From positions 8,228,001 through 8,292,000 of the forward strand of contig NW_026622874.1 of NCBI RefSeq assembly GCF_023065955.2: 64,000 bases of DNA, read 5' to 3'. Positions 1-9,671 of this stretch are shown here, piece after piece. Position 1 is the first letter of the stretch. Each line of letters starts with the position of its first letter. The position numbers and the translations under genes were made by a program. Below the pieces are notes generated by a model. That model had not been told where the DNA came from and made no database searches. It worked only from the letters and a program-made list of their open reading frames with translations. The stretch comes from Ursus arctos (Eukaryota; Chordata; Mammalia; Carnivora; Ursidae).

Positions 1-149
1 GCTCTTCTCACTTCAAGAGGCACTGCTGCTTATGGTTGGAGGCATAAACTCTCCCTTCTTGTGCTTCCGGCCGTGCAGTCATTAAAGGGGGGAGAGACTG
101 ACCTACTTCACTGGAATAACCTTGCTATCCATACAGAAAAAAAAGAACT

Positions 150-1160
150 ATGACCTTATTTCATAGTATGCACACAAAGTAACCCAAAATAGATTTTGGA
201 CTTAAAAGGTACAATTATAAAATTTCCATAAGAAAATATGGGGGAAAAAGTCTTTGGGACTTTGGGTTAAGCAAGATTTCTTACAACACAAAAAGCACAG
301 AGCAAAGAAAAAAGTGATACATTGAACTTCATCAAATTAGAACATCTCCTCTTTGCAAGACCCCATTAAGAAATGAAAAGACAAGGCCCATACTAGGAGA
401 AAAGGTTTGCAATGCACATGTCTCTGGAAGGATATTTCCTCAGAATATTCAAGAACTTTTTACAACTCCATGGTAACAAGACAACCCAACGAAGGTTGGG
501 CTAAAGACTTGGTTAGCTGCTTCACGAAAGAAAATACACAAATGGCCAAAGTCACGAGACAGCACCCGGTGTCCTCAAGTATGTGGAGCGATGGGAGCTC
601 TCCGACGTTGCTGCCGGGAATGACCGTCACGCCGTTATCACCTCTGTGGAGAACAGTTGGGGGATTCTTGATAAAGGGAAACAGACATCAACCAAATGAC
701 CCAGCAATCCTGTTCCTAGATATTTGCCAAAGAGAAATGAGAGCATAGGAACTTGACTCCATGAACGTGCTAGCAGGCTTGTGTGTAGGAGCCGGGCCAG
801 GGAACAACCCACATGTCTATCAGGAGCAGAAGGTGTAGACAGACAGCAGATGCAGCCCAGCAGTGAGGAAGGACACATCACCCACGCGGCTGCACGAACA
901 CGTCTCAGCAACGTCACGCTGAGCAAAAGAAGTTCACAGACACGGAAGACACCTCGGAGTTCATGACGTGCCATGTCACTTCTCTCACGCTGGAAGCCAT
1001 GAGAATCGGCAAGTAGATGGGAAGACGGATGCAAATGGGCAGGAGGGTGGAGGAAACGTGGTGTGGCTCGATTTCGTGGTATTGATACGAGTTTATACAT
1101 TTGTCCAAACTCAGATGACTGCCCGCCTGAGATCCGAGCGCACCGTTTGTGAATCACACG
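150..1160 (+). mobile_element. Old LINE-1 (L1M) fragment, ORF2 end and 3' region
   Basis: The order of diagnostic L1 stretches is intact but eroded: GAACTTCATCAAATTAGAAC, then AATGGCCAAAGTCACGAGAC, a CACCTCTGTGGAGAACAGTT-like stretch, CCCAGCAATCCTGTTCCTAG, and a 3' part with TTTATACATTTGTCCAAACT. Many indels and CpG-type changes indicate an ancient, dead copy. Confidence 0.75.
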
Positions 1161-1599
1161 TCAGTAACACCCTGGAGCGCACGCCCGCCTCTGCGTCTCG
1201 CTCCCCCAAGATCCTCGCGTCTCTGAGTCCCCATTGCTGTGTCTGGAAACTGGGACTACAATCGCATCAACGTCACCGGCTTGCTGGGACGATTTAGTAA
1301 GATAGAACATGTTGTTTCAATGCCTCGTATGGAACTTAAAATACTAGCATTAGTGGATTTTTTCCTAATCAGATCACGACAGAATGTGGTTCATGGTTCA
1401 TCTCGCTTTAGAAGGGCTGTGTCTGGTGACGCACAGCGTCTGTACATTTGATTTCACTCAGGCTCATGGACACACTTTCCTCCATGGGGCTGCTCCGGCT
1501 TTCACTCTCATTTATCTTCATGCCCTCGCCGACTGGCCCTGCACCTCCAGCCCTCCATGGAGACATGTTTAAGACAGGAGAGCCATTAAGGGACAAGGG

Positions 1600-1890
1600 C
1601 AGTGATCAGGAATGCAGACTCTGGACTCAGAGCCCCTGGGCTCAGATCCCAGCTTCTGCCACTCACGCACTGGGAGACTTCAGACAAGTCACCTAACCTC
1701 TCTGGGCCTCAGCTTCTTCCACAAAACCAGGATCACAAAAGTCCCCACCTCCTGGCCATTGTGGCAACGAGCAGATTCCCTGCACAACGGTGCTCAAAAT
1801 AGTGCCTTCACTTCTGTAAGTGTGCCTCATGACACACAGTCGTGCCCCAGAGTTCTCAGCTCCTGCCAGACACTCAGTAGTGTTTGCTGG
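1600..1890 (+). repeat. MIR SINE
   Basis: Recognised from CAGACTCTGGACTCAGAGCC, then CCAGCTTCTGCCACTCACGC and the core TCACCTAACCTCTCTGGGCC, all characteristic of MIR in sense orientation. Confidence 0.85.
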
Positions 1891-2559
1891 ATTAACCTGG
1901 AAACTTGTATGTAAAAGTAGCAACATGATTGCATTCATGTAGTAATGAACTGGTAAAAGTGTGTGCTGGCGGATGTCCGGAACTTCAAGAAGTGGTCCTT
2001 TCCCCACAGGAGCCGTGGCCATTTATCTACAAAACTAGTGTGGTGCTCACAGGTGCTCCTGAAAAATATTTGAATAAAGCCCATTTAAAAATGGTTTAAA
2101 TTGGTTTTTAAGTGGCTAGAATGCAATTCATTCCCACCTAATATTTTAATAGAGATCAGGAAGACGTATCTAATTCCTCGCTGTGGAATCAAAACCCTTC
2201 TGCGCCGGGGACAGCGGAAGCCACGGCAGCCCGCGGTGATGGCCAGTGGCCTTCCTGACGTCTTGGCACTTGGAAGTGTCTGTTGTCAGTATGTTGGGCT
2301 AGACTTCTCTTGCTCGTCCATAGTGAAGCCTCAATTCAAGCTTCTGAAATCTATCTCATTTCTTTGTTTTCTTTAGTAGATTTTCTTTATATTCAGGTGC
2401 TGCTAGAATTACATCGTTCTTCATGGATGCTGACCCCCATGGGCCAACCGTCAACCATGGGTTTGTGTTCCATAGGTCCTTTCACCCTCGTTCCACCTGG
2501 GCCTCTCGTAGGCATTTAAGAGATGGCTCTTTGGGGTGATAAGTATAATCTGTGGCCAT

Positions 2560-3150
2560 AAGATAGGACGACACGCTGGGTGCCGTGGACCTGGTGGTGT
2601 CCCCTCGAAATTCACACGCTGAAGCCTTACCCTGCAATGTGATGGTATTTGGAAGTGGGGCCTTGGGAAGATAATTACGTTCATGTGTGGTCACAAGGCC
2701 GGGGCCCCCATATTGAGATCCTGTACGAATCCTTTTAAGAAGAGACACCAGAGAGCTTGCTTCCCTTTCTGTCCCAGGGTGTGAGCATACACTTTGAAGA
2801 CCCCAGTCTGCCAGCGAGGAAGAGAGCCCTCACCAGGAAACAAAGTTGGCCGGCACCTTTATCTCAGACTTCCCAGCCCCGTGAAAAAATAAATTCCTGT
2901 AGTTTCAGCCACCTAGACTGTGATATATTTTTTTAAAGATTTTCTTTATTTGAGACACAGCAAGGGAGAGCATGAGTGGGTGGGGGGCAGAGGCAGAGAG
3001 AGAAGCAGGCTCCCCGCTGAGCAGGGAGCCCCACGCAGGACTCGATCTCAGGACTCTGGGATCATGACCTGAGCCGAAGGCAGACGCTTCACGGATGGAG
3101 CCACCCGGGTGCCCCGGACTGTGATATTTTGCTACGGCAGTAAGCCGACG
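2560..3150 (+). mobile_element. MaLR LTR (MLT1-like), interrupted by a CAN SINE
   Basis: Matches the MLT1/MaLR pattern: CCCCTCGAAATTCACACGCT, GATGGTATTTGGAAGTGGGG, CTTTTAAGAAGAGACACCAG, AAAATAAATTCCTGTAGTTT and then GACTGTGATATTTTGCTACG. The end is displaced to 3117-3150 because a CAN SINE inserted at 2927. Non-coding LTR remnant only. Confidence 0.75.
2927..3116 (-). mobile_element. CAN SINE (SINEC), antisense
   Basis: tRNA-derived head at the right end (GAGCCACCCGGGTGCCCC) and T-rich tail at the left. Flanked by exact 11-bp duplications GACTGTGATAT at 2916-2926 and 3117-3127. Inserted in the MLT1-like LTR. Confidence 0.93.
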
Positions 3151-3159
3151 GACGCAGCG

Positions 3160-3880
3160 GCTTGTACCACATGCGCTCCGGACAGATGAACAACGCATTT
3201 AATTCACTCTCCTATTCGTGCACGTACTCACCCTGCTACCAAGTCCCGGGCCCGTCGTAGGCAGTGAGGAGTCGGTGGCGAACAGGGATGAGTAGACGTC
3301 CCTACTCTGTGGTTTGCGGTCTTGGGGAGACACACGATCTGAGTCACACTAGTAACGCCAGCCAATCTGAACATACAGAGGTGACGTGCGACAGGGAGGG
3401 CCGGCGGGGGTTCAGCTGGAGCCAGTACAGGGGGGGAGCAAGGAGGGCCTCGTCGGTGAGGCGGAGTCTCAGAGGGCGCGGGGCAGGGACCGCGCTCAGG
3501 GGCACGGAGGCCGCGCTAAGGAGGGGCTTGAGGCAGGGCTGTCCCCCAGCACCTGTGGGAGCTTGAGGGCTGACGGGAGCTTGGACAGGGCGCTTGTGGG
3601 GATAGAACTCGGGGAGTTCGAAGACATATTTAGGAGCCGGAGAGGACAGAGCTTGGTGACTGAACACAGGTTAGAGGGGAGGGAGAGAGAAAGTCCAGCA
3701 TGATGCCTCGAGCTCTGGCTCGAAAGAGTGGATGAGCACCTGTGCCATCCTCAGAGATGGAAAGTACTGGAAGACGACTGGACTGGGGAGAAAGTCCACA
3801 TGTTCGGTTTTAGATGAGCTGTGTCTGCCATACTTCGAGGCAGCTGCAAGGAGATGTCAAGCAGGCTGTTGGAGGTGACC
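3160..3880 (-). repeat. Eroded LINE (L2-like), antisense
   Basis: Weak resemblance to antisense L2 3' regions (GTGGCGAACAGGGATGAGTA, GTTAGAGGGGAGGGAGAGAG). Assignment by eye only. Confidence 0.4.
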
Positions 3881-3889
3881 GGACACGGT

Positions 3890-4060
3890 CCCCAGCACCG
3901 TCCTGTCCAACTGAAACTAATACAACATTGTGCGTGAGTTACATTGGAATTCAGATTTTTAAAAAATCACAACTTTAGGTTCTCCGTTGCTCTGGTCACA
4001 TTCCATTGCTACATGTGGCCTTTGGCTTTTGCATTCGGCAGCACTGTTCTGGAGCCCAAA
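3890..4060. mobile_element. Palindromic hAT-type DNA transposon remnant
   Basis: Contains CGTCCTGTCCAACTGAAACT, then TTGCTACATGTGGCCTTTGG and CGGCAGCACTGTTCTGG, the inverted-repeat pattern of the small DNA transposon also seen at 12900-13115. Confidence 0.5.
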
Positions 4061-4959
4061 GAAGCAGACCAGACCAAAGTGTGGGCCTTGGCCCCGTGTG
4101 CAGGTGACAGTTAGGACTGTGGATATACGAGGAAGACAGGAAAGGATGAGGCCTGAGCCCCTCATCAGGGCTAGGGGAAGAATGAGGCTCGAGGACACAG
4201 AGAGGAGGCAGGCAGAGGAGAAGGAGAGGGAAACCACGACAGCCCTGTCCTGAAGTCCAGGGAAAAGTGCATTGGGAGAGGGAGGGGACAAGCATTGCTC
4301 TGACGGTGACGGAAAACGTTTATTGCATCCGTGAAATAAAGGTCCCTGGTGACTTTGGCAAGGCTGTTTCAGATGAAGGATGGGGCCGGAAGGCAGACAG
4401 GGTGAGTGAGGGGAGGCCAGGGGTGGGGACAGAGAGCAGCCAACAGGAGGTAAGAACGCTACAAATTATCAGGGATGCAGGGACTTCCTTAAACCACATC
4501 GAGGTACAGCCAGGTGAGTACAGACAGGTGAGTACATACGGATGTCTTCAGAGCCCTGAGTTTGCTCCACAAAGTGACCAACTTTGAGTCTTTTGTCACG
4601 AACACGGGTGCACATGGGCTGTTCCTCCTCCCCACCGTCACTCTCGTGCAGAACTGGGGTGAGCTGGGCCTTGGGGGCCACGCTCACCGCAGGTGATTCC
4701 CAGAGCAATGGAAAGCAACCGAGGGCTTTCATGTTTCTTTTTTAGAAACACGGTATTATCTAGAATTTAGAGCAGACCCAAGAAGACAGAAGAGTATAAT
4801 AAACGTCCGTGTGCTACTCCCCACCTGCCCCAGGCCCTCCACCCGATGACGGGGCCCCATGCACACGCCCACCCACGTTACTGCCATTTGGAAGCAGGGG
4901 AGTGACATTTCACACTTCTGCTGAGAAGACCATCTGGCTGCTCGCTGGGGCAGGAGCGG

Positions 4960-5240
4960 GCACCTTCCCCCGGAAAGGGCCAGAGAGCACACTTCGGGCT
5001 TTGCGGGGCCCACGTGAGAGCAGCAACGGACAGGGGTCAACAGTGGGTGGGGCCGAGAGCCAATAAAACTTTACACAAGGACTCTGAGATTTGAATTCCA
5101 TATGATTCTCCCGTGTCACAAAGTCTTCCTCTTCTTTCTTGGGCTCCTCTCCCCACCCCAGCTGTTAAACAATGTCAAAACCATTTTTGCTCATAGCCTT
5201 GCACAAACAGGCGGGGGGCCAGATTTGGCCTATGGTTTGT
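4960..5240. mobile_element. hAT-type DNA transposon remnant
   Basis: Contains CAATAAAACTTTACACAAGG and, at the far end, CAGGCGGGGGGCCAGATTTG followed by GCCTATGGTTTGTCAACCAC, the terminal pattern of a common mammalian hAT element. Confidence 0.6.
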
Positions 5241-5562
5241 CAACCACAAGGGTGGAGAACGGATCGGGTGGAGGAAGAGGACATGCAGGGAGACCCCCCC
5301 CCCCCAAGGCTACAGCAGGAGTCAGGGACGAAACTTGACCAAATCTGCAGAGACAAGACAGAATGGTAAACTTAACAATTATTATTACATACCATCCATT
5401 CTGTGCCCTAAGCACAATGTTAGGGCTGCACATAGACAAGAAAGTGAATGAATGAATAACAAATAGTTTTTGCCATTTAGTCTAGTTGGGGAGAAAGATG
5501 TATTTTTTTCCTATATCGCGTGGTGTAAGTATCATGATAAACAATTAAGCAAGCAAGCAAAT

Positions 5563-5753
5563 GGGGCGCCCAGGGGGCTCACTCTATTGAGCGTCCGACT
5601 CTTGGTTCTGGCTCAGGTTGTGATCTCAGGGTCGTGAGATTGAGCCCCGTTTCAGGCTCTGCACTCAGCAGGGAGTCTGCTGGAGATTCTCTCCCTCTCG
5701 CTATGCCCCTCCCCTGGCCTGTGAGCTCTCTCTCTCAAATAAAGAAATAAATA
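5563..5753 (+). mobile_element. CAN SINE (SINEC), sense
   Basis: Starts GGGGCGCCCAGGGGGCTCAC and ends in CTCTCTCAAATAAAGAAATA. Flanked by AAGCAAAT at 5555-5562 and 5754-5761. Confidence 0.93.
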
Positions 5754-6164
5754 AAGCAAATAATAAGCACGTATGTGTATATTCATACATTCCGGCACAC
5801 CCATAAACAGCTACGGAGTATGGATGAGGTATTCACTGAAACACGGCGGCTAGTGCCAGTGCCTTCCATTGAGCTGGGCCCTTGACCGGAGTGGAAGTAG
5901 GGGGAGGGGGGAGGGTTTCCAAGGCAAAGGAAAAACATGGGTAGACATAAGGAGACTTTCCATGGAAGCTTCTGCCCCATCTCTCTTTTGGATTCCTGCC
6001 CTCTGGAGGGGAATGTGGGAGAGCACGGGGCAAACCTGCAGGCTAAGAACCCTGTGAAAACGGGAGCCTCCAAGCTTTCGAGAGGGAGGACGGTGGGCGG
6101 GATGTGATGTGGCGCGACGTCTGATCCAGGTCTGACTACATCTTCCATCTCTGACAAGTCCTTG

Positions 6165-6480
6165 TCCACTCAGCCCCAGGCACGCAGGCCTCTCTGCTGT
6201 TTCTGTAAGATGCCCCCCATGCTCCTGCCTCAGGCCCTTTGTCCTTGCTGCTCCCAAGGCCTGGAGTCTGATTCCTCCCTCATTTGTCCCTCAGATGCCT
6301 TCTCTGTGCACCTGTCCAACCCAGATCAGACTGTCCTAAGTTTGCCCAGCTGCTCCCCCCCTTCTTCTCCCTTCTGGCTCCCCACTAGAACGTGAGCTTC
6401 CTGAACTCGGAGCGTGTGTCTTGTTTGCTGTTGAGTTTCTAGAGTCTAGAGCAGTGCCTGGCAAAATACAGACATGTAAG
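6165..6480 (+). repeat. L2 LINE fragment
   Basis: L2 3' signature in order: TCAGGCCCTTTGTCCTTGCT, CCACTAGAACGTGAGCTTCC and GAGCAGTGCCTGGCAAAATA. Confidence 0.7.
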
Positions 6481-6976
6481 AATACCCGTGAACTGCAGCA
6501 CCAAGAGGCGTGGGAAGAGAGTGGAGAGGGACCCATGACGGGCTGGAGGTGGAGGGTTGATCCTGCAGGAATGTGCGCCCCAGGAGCCTCTACTCCGTGG
6601 CTAAGGAAGATGGGGGTTCACCTTCGGGGAGGGGACAGGGGAGAGGTAGGCAAGGCTTGGGACTGCTGAGGGAAGTGGGAAAGGGGGTAACATGGGAGGA
6701 GGAAGTTGGGAACTCAAACACTGAACTCCCGCCCAACAGATAAGGAGTGGTACTGTGCCTGGTGCTGAGCTGAGCTTGGGGCACCCTGCCCAGCGTGCGG
6801 TCATGCGGCTTATCTGTCCCGCAGTGGCACACAGAACCAGAGAGAACAGAGAGAAGCCGGGAGAGGCTGTGACGGAGGACGCAGGGCAGGTGGAGAGCAA
6901 ACAACCCATCCCAGAGCCAGACCCCAATGGCACAACCATTACACAAGATTTATTTGGTTTCATGCTTCTACGACTT

Positions 6977-7018
6977 AAAAAAAAAAAAAAAAAAAAAAAC
7001 AAAAAAACAAAAAACGGA
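6977..7018. repeat. A-rich simple repeat
   Basis: A run of 23 A at 6977-6999, then A-tracts interrupted by single C. It may be the tail of an unrecognised retroelement. Confidence 0.9.
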
Positions 7019-7589
7019 AACAAACAAGACAATATCCTCAACACAGGCATGTTTGCTATTTGGCATGCGGGGCACCCTCGCCGGCTGGATACGAGCTTCA
7101 GGACAAGGTGCCAGCTGCCCCCCCCCTTCCTCCTTCCTCCCTTGGGCAGGGCTTGTGTGAAAACAGCAGTAAAGAAACAGAACCGGGCCATCTTACTCCA
7201 GTTCTTCTGTCCTTGCTTCTATTTCCATTATGATCATTTTATTAATAAGCCGGGGCTGCCGGTGCTCATACAAAACGTAAGGTGCTGTAGTGTGTGACAA
7301 GCTTCCGGGTGGTAAAGAGACAAGTTTTCTGTTGAGAACTGGAAGTTTAGTGACGGATGCCCAGAATTCTTTTTCTAGATGACTGTGGATCATGATATCT
7401 TAGGTTGTTTCTGAGATTTCTTTGTGTGCAAGAAAAGAATGAAAACCAGTGTAATATGAGGTTGGGTTTTTTTTAGTGCTGAATGGTCCCTTTATAAGCT
7501 GTGGGTCGCCTACAAGGATCCTTGCTGTGCACAAACACGCTGGGTTTCAGGATGGGGTGCCCTGCTCATGGTCTTCTGCAGCCCAGCTG

Positions 7590-8340
7590 GTAGCAGCTTC
7601 ATCCTCCAGGACAAACATCTTGGACTTATCCTTGACTTCTTTCTCTCCTATCCATAGCTAACCTGTCAGGGAGTTCTGTGGGGTGGGCCTTCAAAACCCA
7701 TCCCAAACCTAAGCACCCTCACCACCGCCAGGCCCCTGCCCAAGCCACTTCCATGTTTGGCCTGGATAAGTGGCAAGAGCTTCCCGCAAGCTCTCTGCTA
7801 AGGTCGGGGGTTTCTGCGCAGCATCCGGAGTGATCCCAGGGAAACGGGACTCAGATCATCTGCTGCCAACCTTCCCAGGGCTCTCTACTTCGAGGGGAGC
7901 AAAGCCCATGCCCTCCCATGGGCCCGCAAGTCTGGTGATGTCACTCTGCTTTCCCCCTGCTGTCTCTGCATCTGTCCTTACTCCCCGCCGCCCTGCCACA
8001 TGCCAGGCAGGCTTCCCGGAGGCCTTCCCACTGGCCTTTGCCTCCTCCTGGAAGCCTTCCATCCTGGGCCAGTGCTCCACTAGCTCCCCAGCCTCAGGTC
8101 TGGGTCCCTGAGGCCTGCCTGGAACAAACACCCTCTTTAGAGTTGCCTGCAGGCTCCTCCCCCGGCCTCCTTCCATTCTAAGTGGTTTGTCCTTATGACC
8201 ATGACCGTACTGGCAATTTGTGTCATAATTGATTATTGACACTTCGCTATTGGTTTTACCCCCCATCCAGTTTGTTCCGTGCATCAGTGTATGCCCGCAC
8301 TTAGAACACGCGGAGGGCGTTCGAGAAATACTGAACCAAC
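7590..8340 (+). repeat. L2 LINE fragment
   Basis: L2-like stretches TTGGACTTATCCTTGACTTC, CCTCACCACCGCCAGGCCCC and a 3' end resembling ACTTAGAACACGCGGAGGGC then GAAATACTGAACC. Confidence 0.55.
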
Positions 8341-8614
8341 GCAGGGATCGAGCCCCTTTGCTTAACTCAGGACCACAGTCCTCCCAACGTACCTAGACCT
8401 CACACCGCAGTTTGGGAGAAGTTTACATTCTAATGGAATTAGCCACACTTCATTATTTCCAGTTGTGAAGCGGGGGTGCGCGACACGGGGTTTGGCGGAT
8501 TTGGGGAGGGGGTGCCGGACCCAGGAAGCGCTGCCTGTCCTGGAGCGGTACCGGCAGGTGCTCTCCTCCTCTCGCCTCATTTCTCACCCTCGCTGCAGAG
8601 GAGGCACCCCGGTG

Positions 8615-8990
8615 TACCCCCCACTGGAGGGCCCGCACCTCGAGGGTTGCCCCCCAGATCTTTTCCCTTCCCCGGAGCTCCCCTCCCAGCTCTTCCCCGG
8701 AGTGCCCCCCACGGGGGCTGCCCCCTCCAGCTCTCCCACGGAGCCCCCTACCACAGGGGCTGCCCCCAACCGGAGCGCCCCCCACAGGGTCTGCCCCCCC
8801 AGCTCTTCCCCGGACTCCCCCCACAGAGGCTCCCTCCCTCTGCTCTTCCCCGGAGCCCCCCCACCACAGGGGCTGTCCCCACCGAAGCTCCCATCCTCCT
8901 CGGGGGCTGCGCCCTCCCAGCTCTTCCCCGGAGCCCACCCAGCTCTTCCCCCTTCCCTGGAGCACCCCCCACCGGGGCTTCCGCGAGGCC
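8615..8990. repeat. C-rich degenerate minisatellite upstream of the promoter
   Basis: The + strand is almost all C-rich. The motif CAGCTCTTCCCCGGAG or a close variant recurs near 8687, 8800, 8841 and 8918, spacings that fit a decayed unit of about 38-41 bp. Stop codons are rare because of the composition, which produces long but meaningless open frames on both strands. The minus strand has many G-runs and could fold into G-quadruplexes. Confidence 0.75.
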
Positions 8991-9320
8991 GCGCCGCCCC
9001 TCCCCTGCCCGTCCTCCAGCGCGCGCCCGCCGCGAGGCCAGGGAAGCGAGCGCCCCCACAGGCTGAGGGCCCGACCAGCTTGAGGGGGGAAAAAGCGGCT
9101 CCTCAGAAGGCTGGCTGCTCGGCACACATTAACCGTTTTGGAGGCTTGTTTATTGACCGTAGCAAAACTATGTACGATCTACCATTGAAGTCATTTTTAA
9201 GTGTATTCCTTTATTTAGTGAAAGCGAGTCAGACCAGAGTTTTACACTGGAATCTGGGCGACAGGCAGCGGGCGGAAGGCGGCGGCAGCGAACTCGCTCC
9301 CCGCCGGCCACCCCAGCCCG

Positions 9321-9384
9321 GCCCGCGCAGGCGCGCTCCCGGCTCCGCCCCGCCCGCGCAGGCGCGCTCCCGGCCCGCCCCGCC
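9321..9384 (+). repeat. 31-bp tandem duplication carrying paired NRF1-like sites
   Basis: Two adjacent copies share GCCCGCGCAGGCGCGCTCCC and each is followed by a GC box. The second copy starts exactly 31 bp after the first. This doubles the NRF1-like and Sp1-like sites in the core promoter. Confidence 0.8.
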
Positions 9385-9644
9385 CCCACCGCCGCGCGGG
9401 CGGCGGGGGCGGAGCGCAGAGGGCGCGCGGGCTGTCGCGGGCGCGGAGGAGACAAAGCCGCGTCGGGGCCGCGGGGGGTGGGCCCGGGGCTCGGTGGCGC
9501 CCCCGCCCGCGGGGAGGGCTCGGAGGACCGCCCACGCCGCGGCCGCCTCGCAACAGGTCGGACGCCTTCCGGGAGCCTCGCCCTGCGCTGCCGCCCCCCG
9601 CTCCCGAGACCCGGGCGCCCCGCTCGGCTCGGGCCGCGGCTCCC

Positions 9645-9671
9645 ATGCGGTTCGGGTCCAAGATGATGCCG
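9645..9671 (+). CDS. TP53BP2: TP53BP2 coding exon 1
   Basis: Encodes residues 1-9 (MRFGSKMMP) and ends at CCG before the donor GTAAGC at 9672. The first ATG (9645) has a weak context (C at -3, C at +4). The ATGs at 9663 and 9666 have A at -3, so leaky scanning to Met7 or Met8 is plausible; human entries use both starts. The 5' UTR lies in the CpG island with an undefined 5' end. Confidence 0.92.

Larger units (their letters stand above)
1..8614. other. Intergenic DNA upstream of TP53BP2
   Basis: No exon with conserved coding content is recognisable. The interval is a patchwork of old repeats listed separately. The stretches 1160-1600, 1890-2560, 4060-4960, 5240-5560 and 6480-7590 show no gene; 4740-4870 may be a further antisense L1 scrap. 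Confidence 0.8.
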
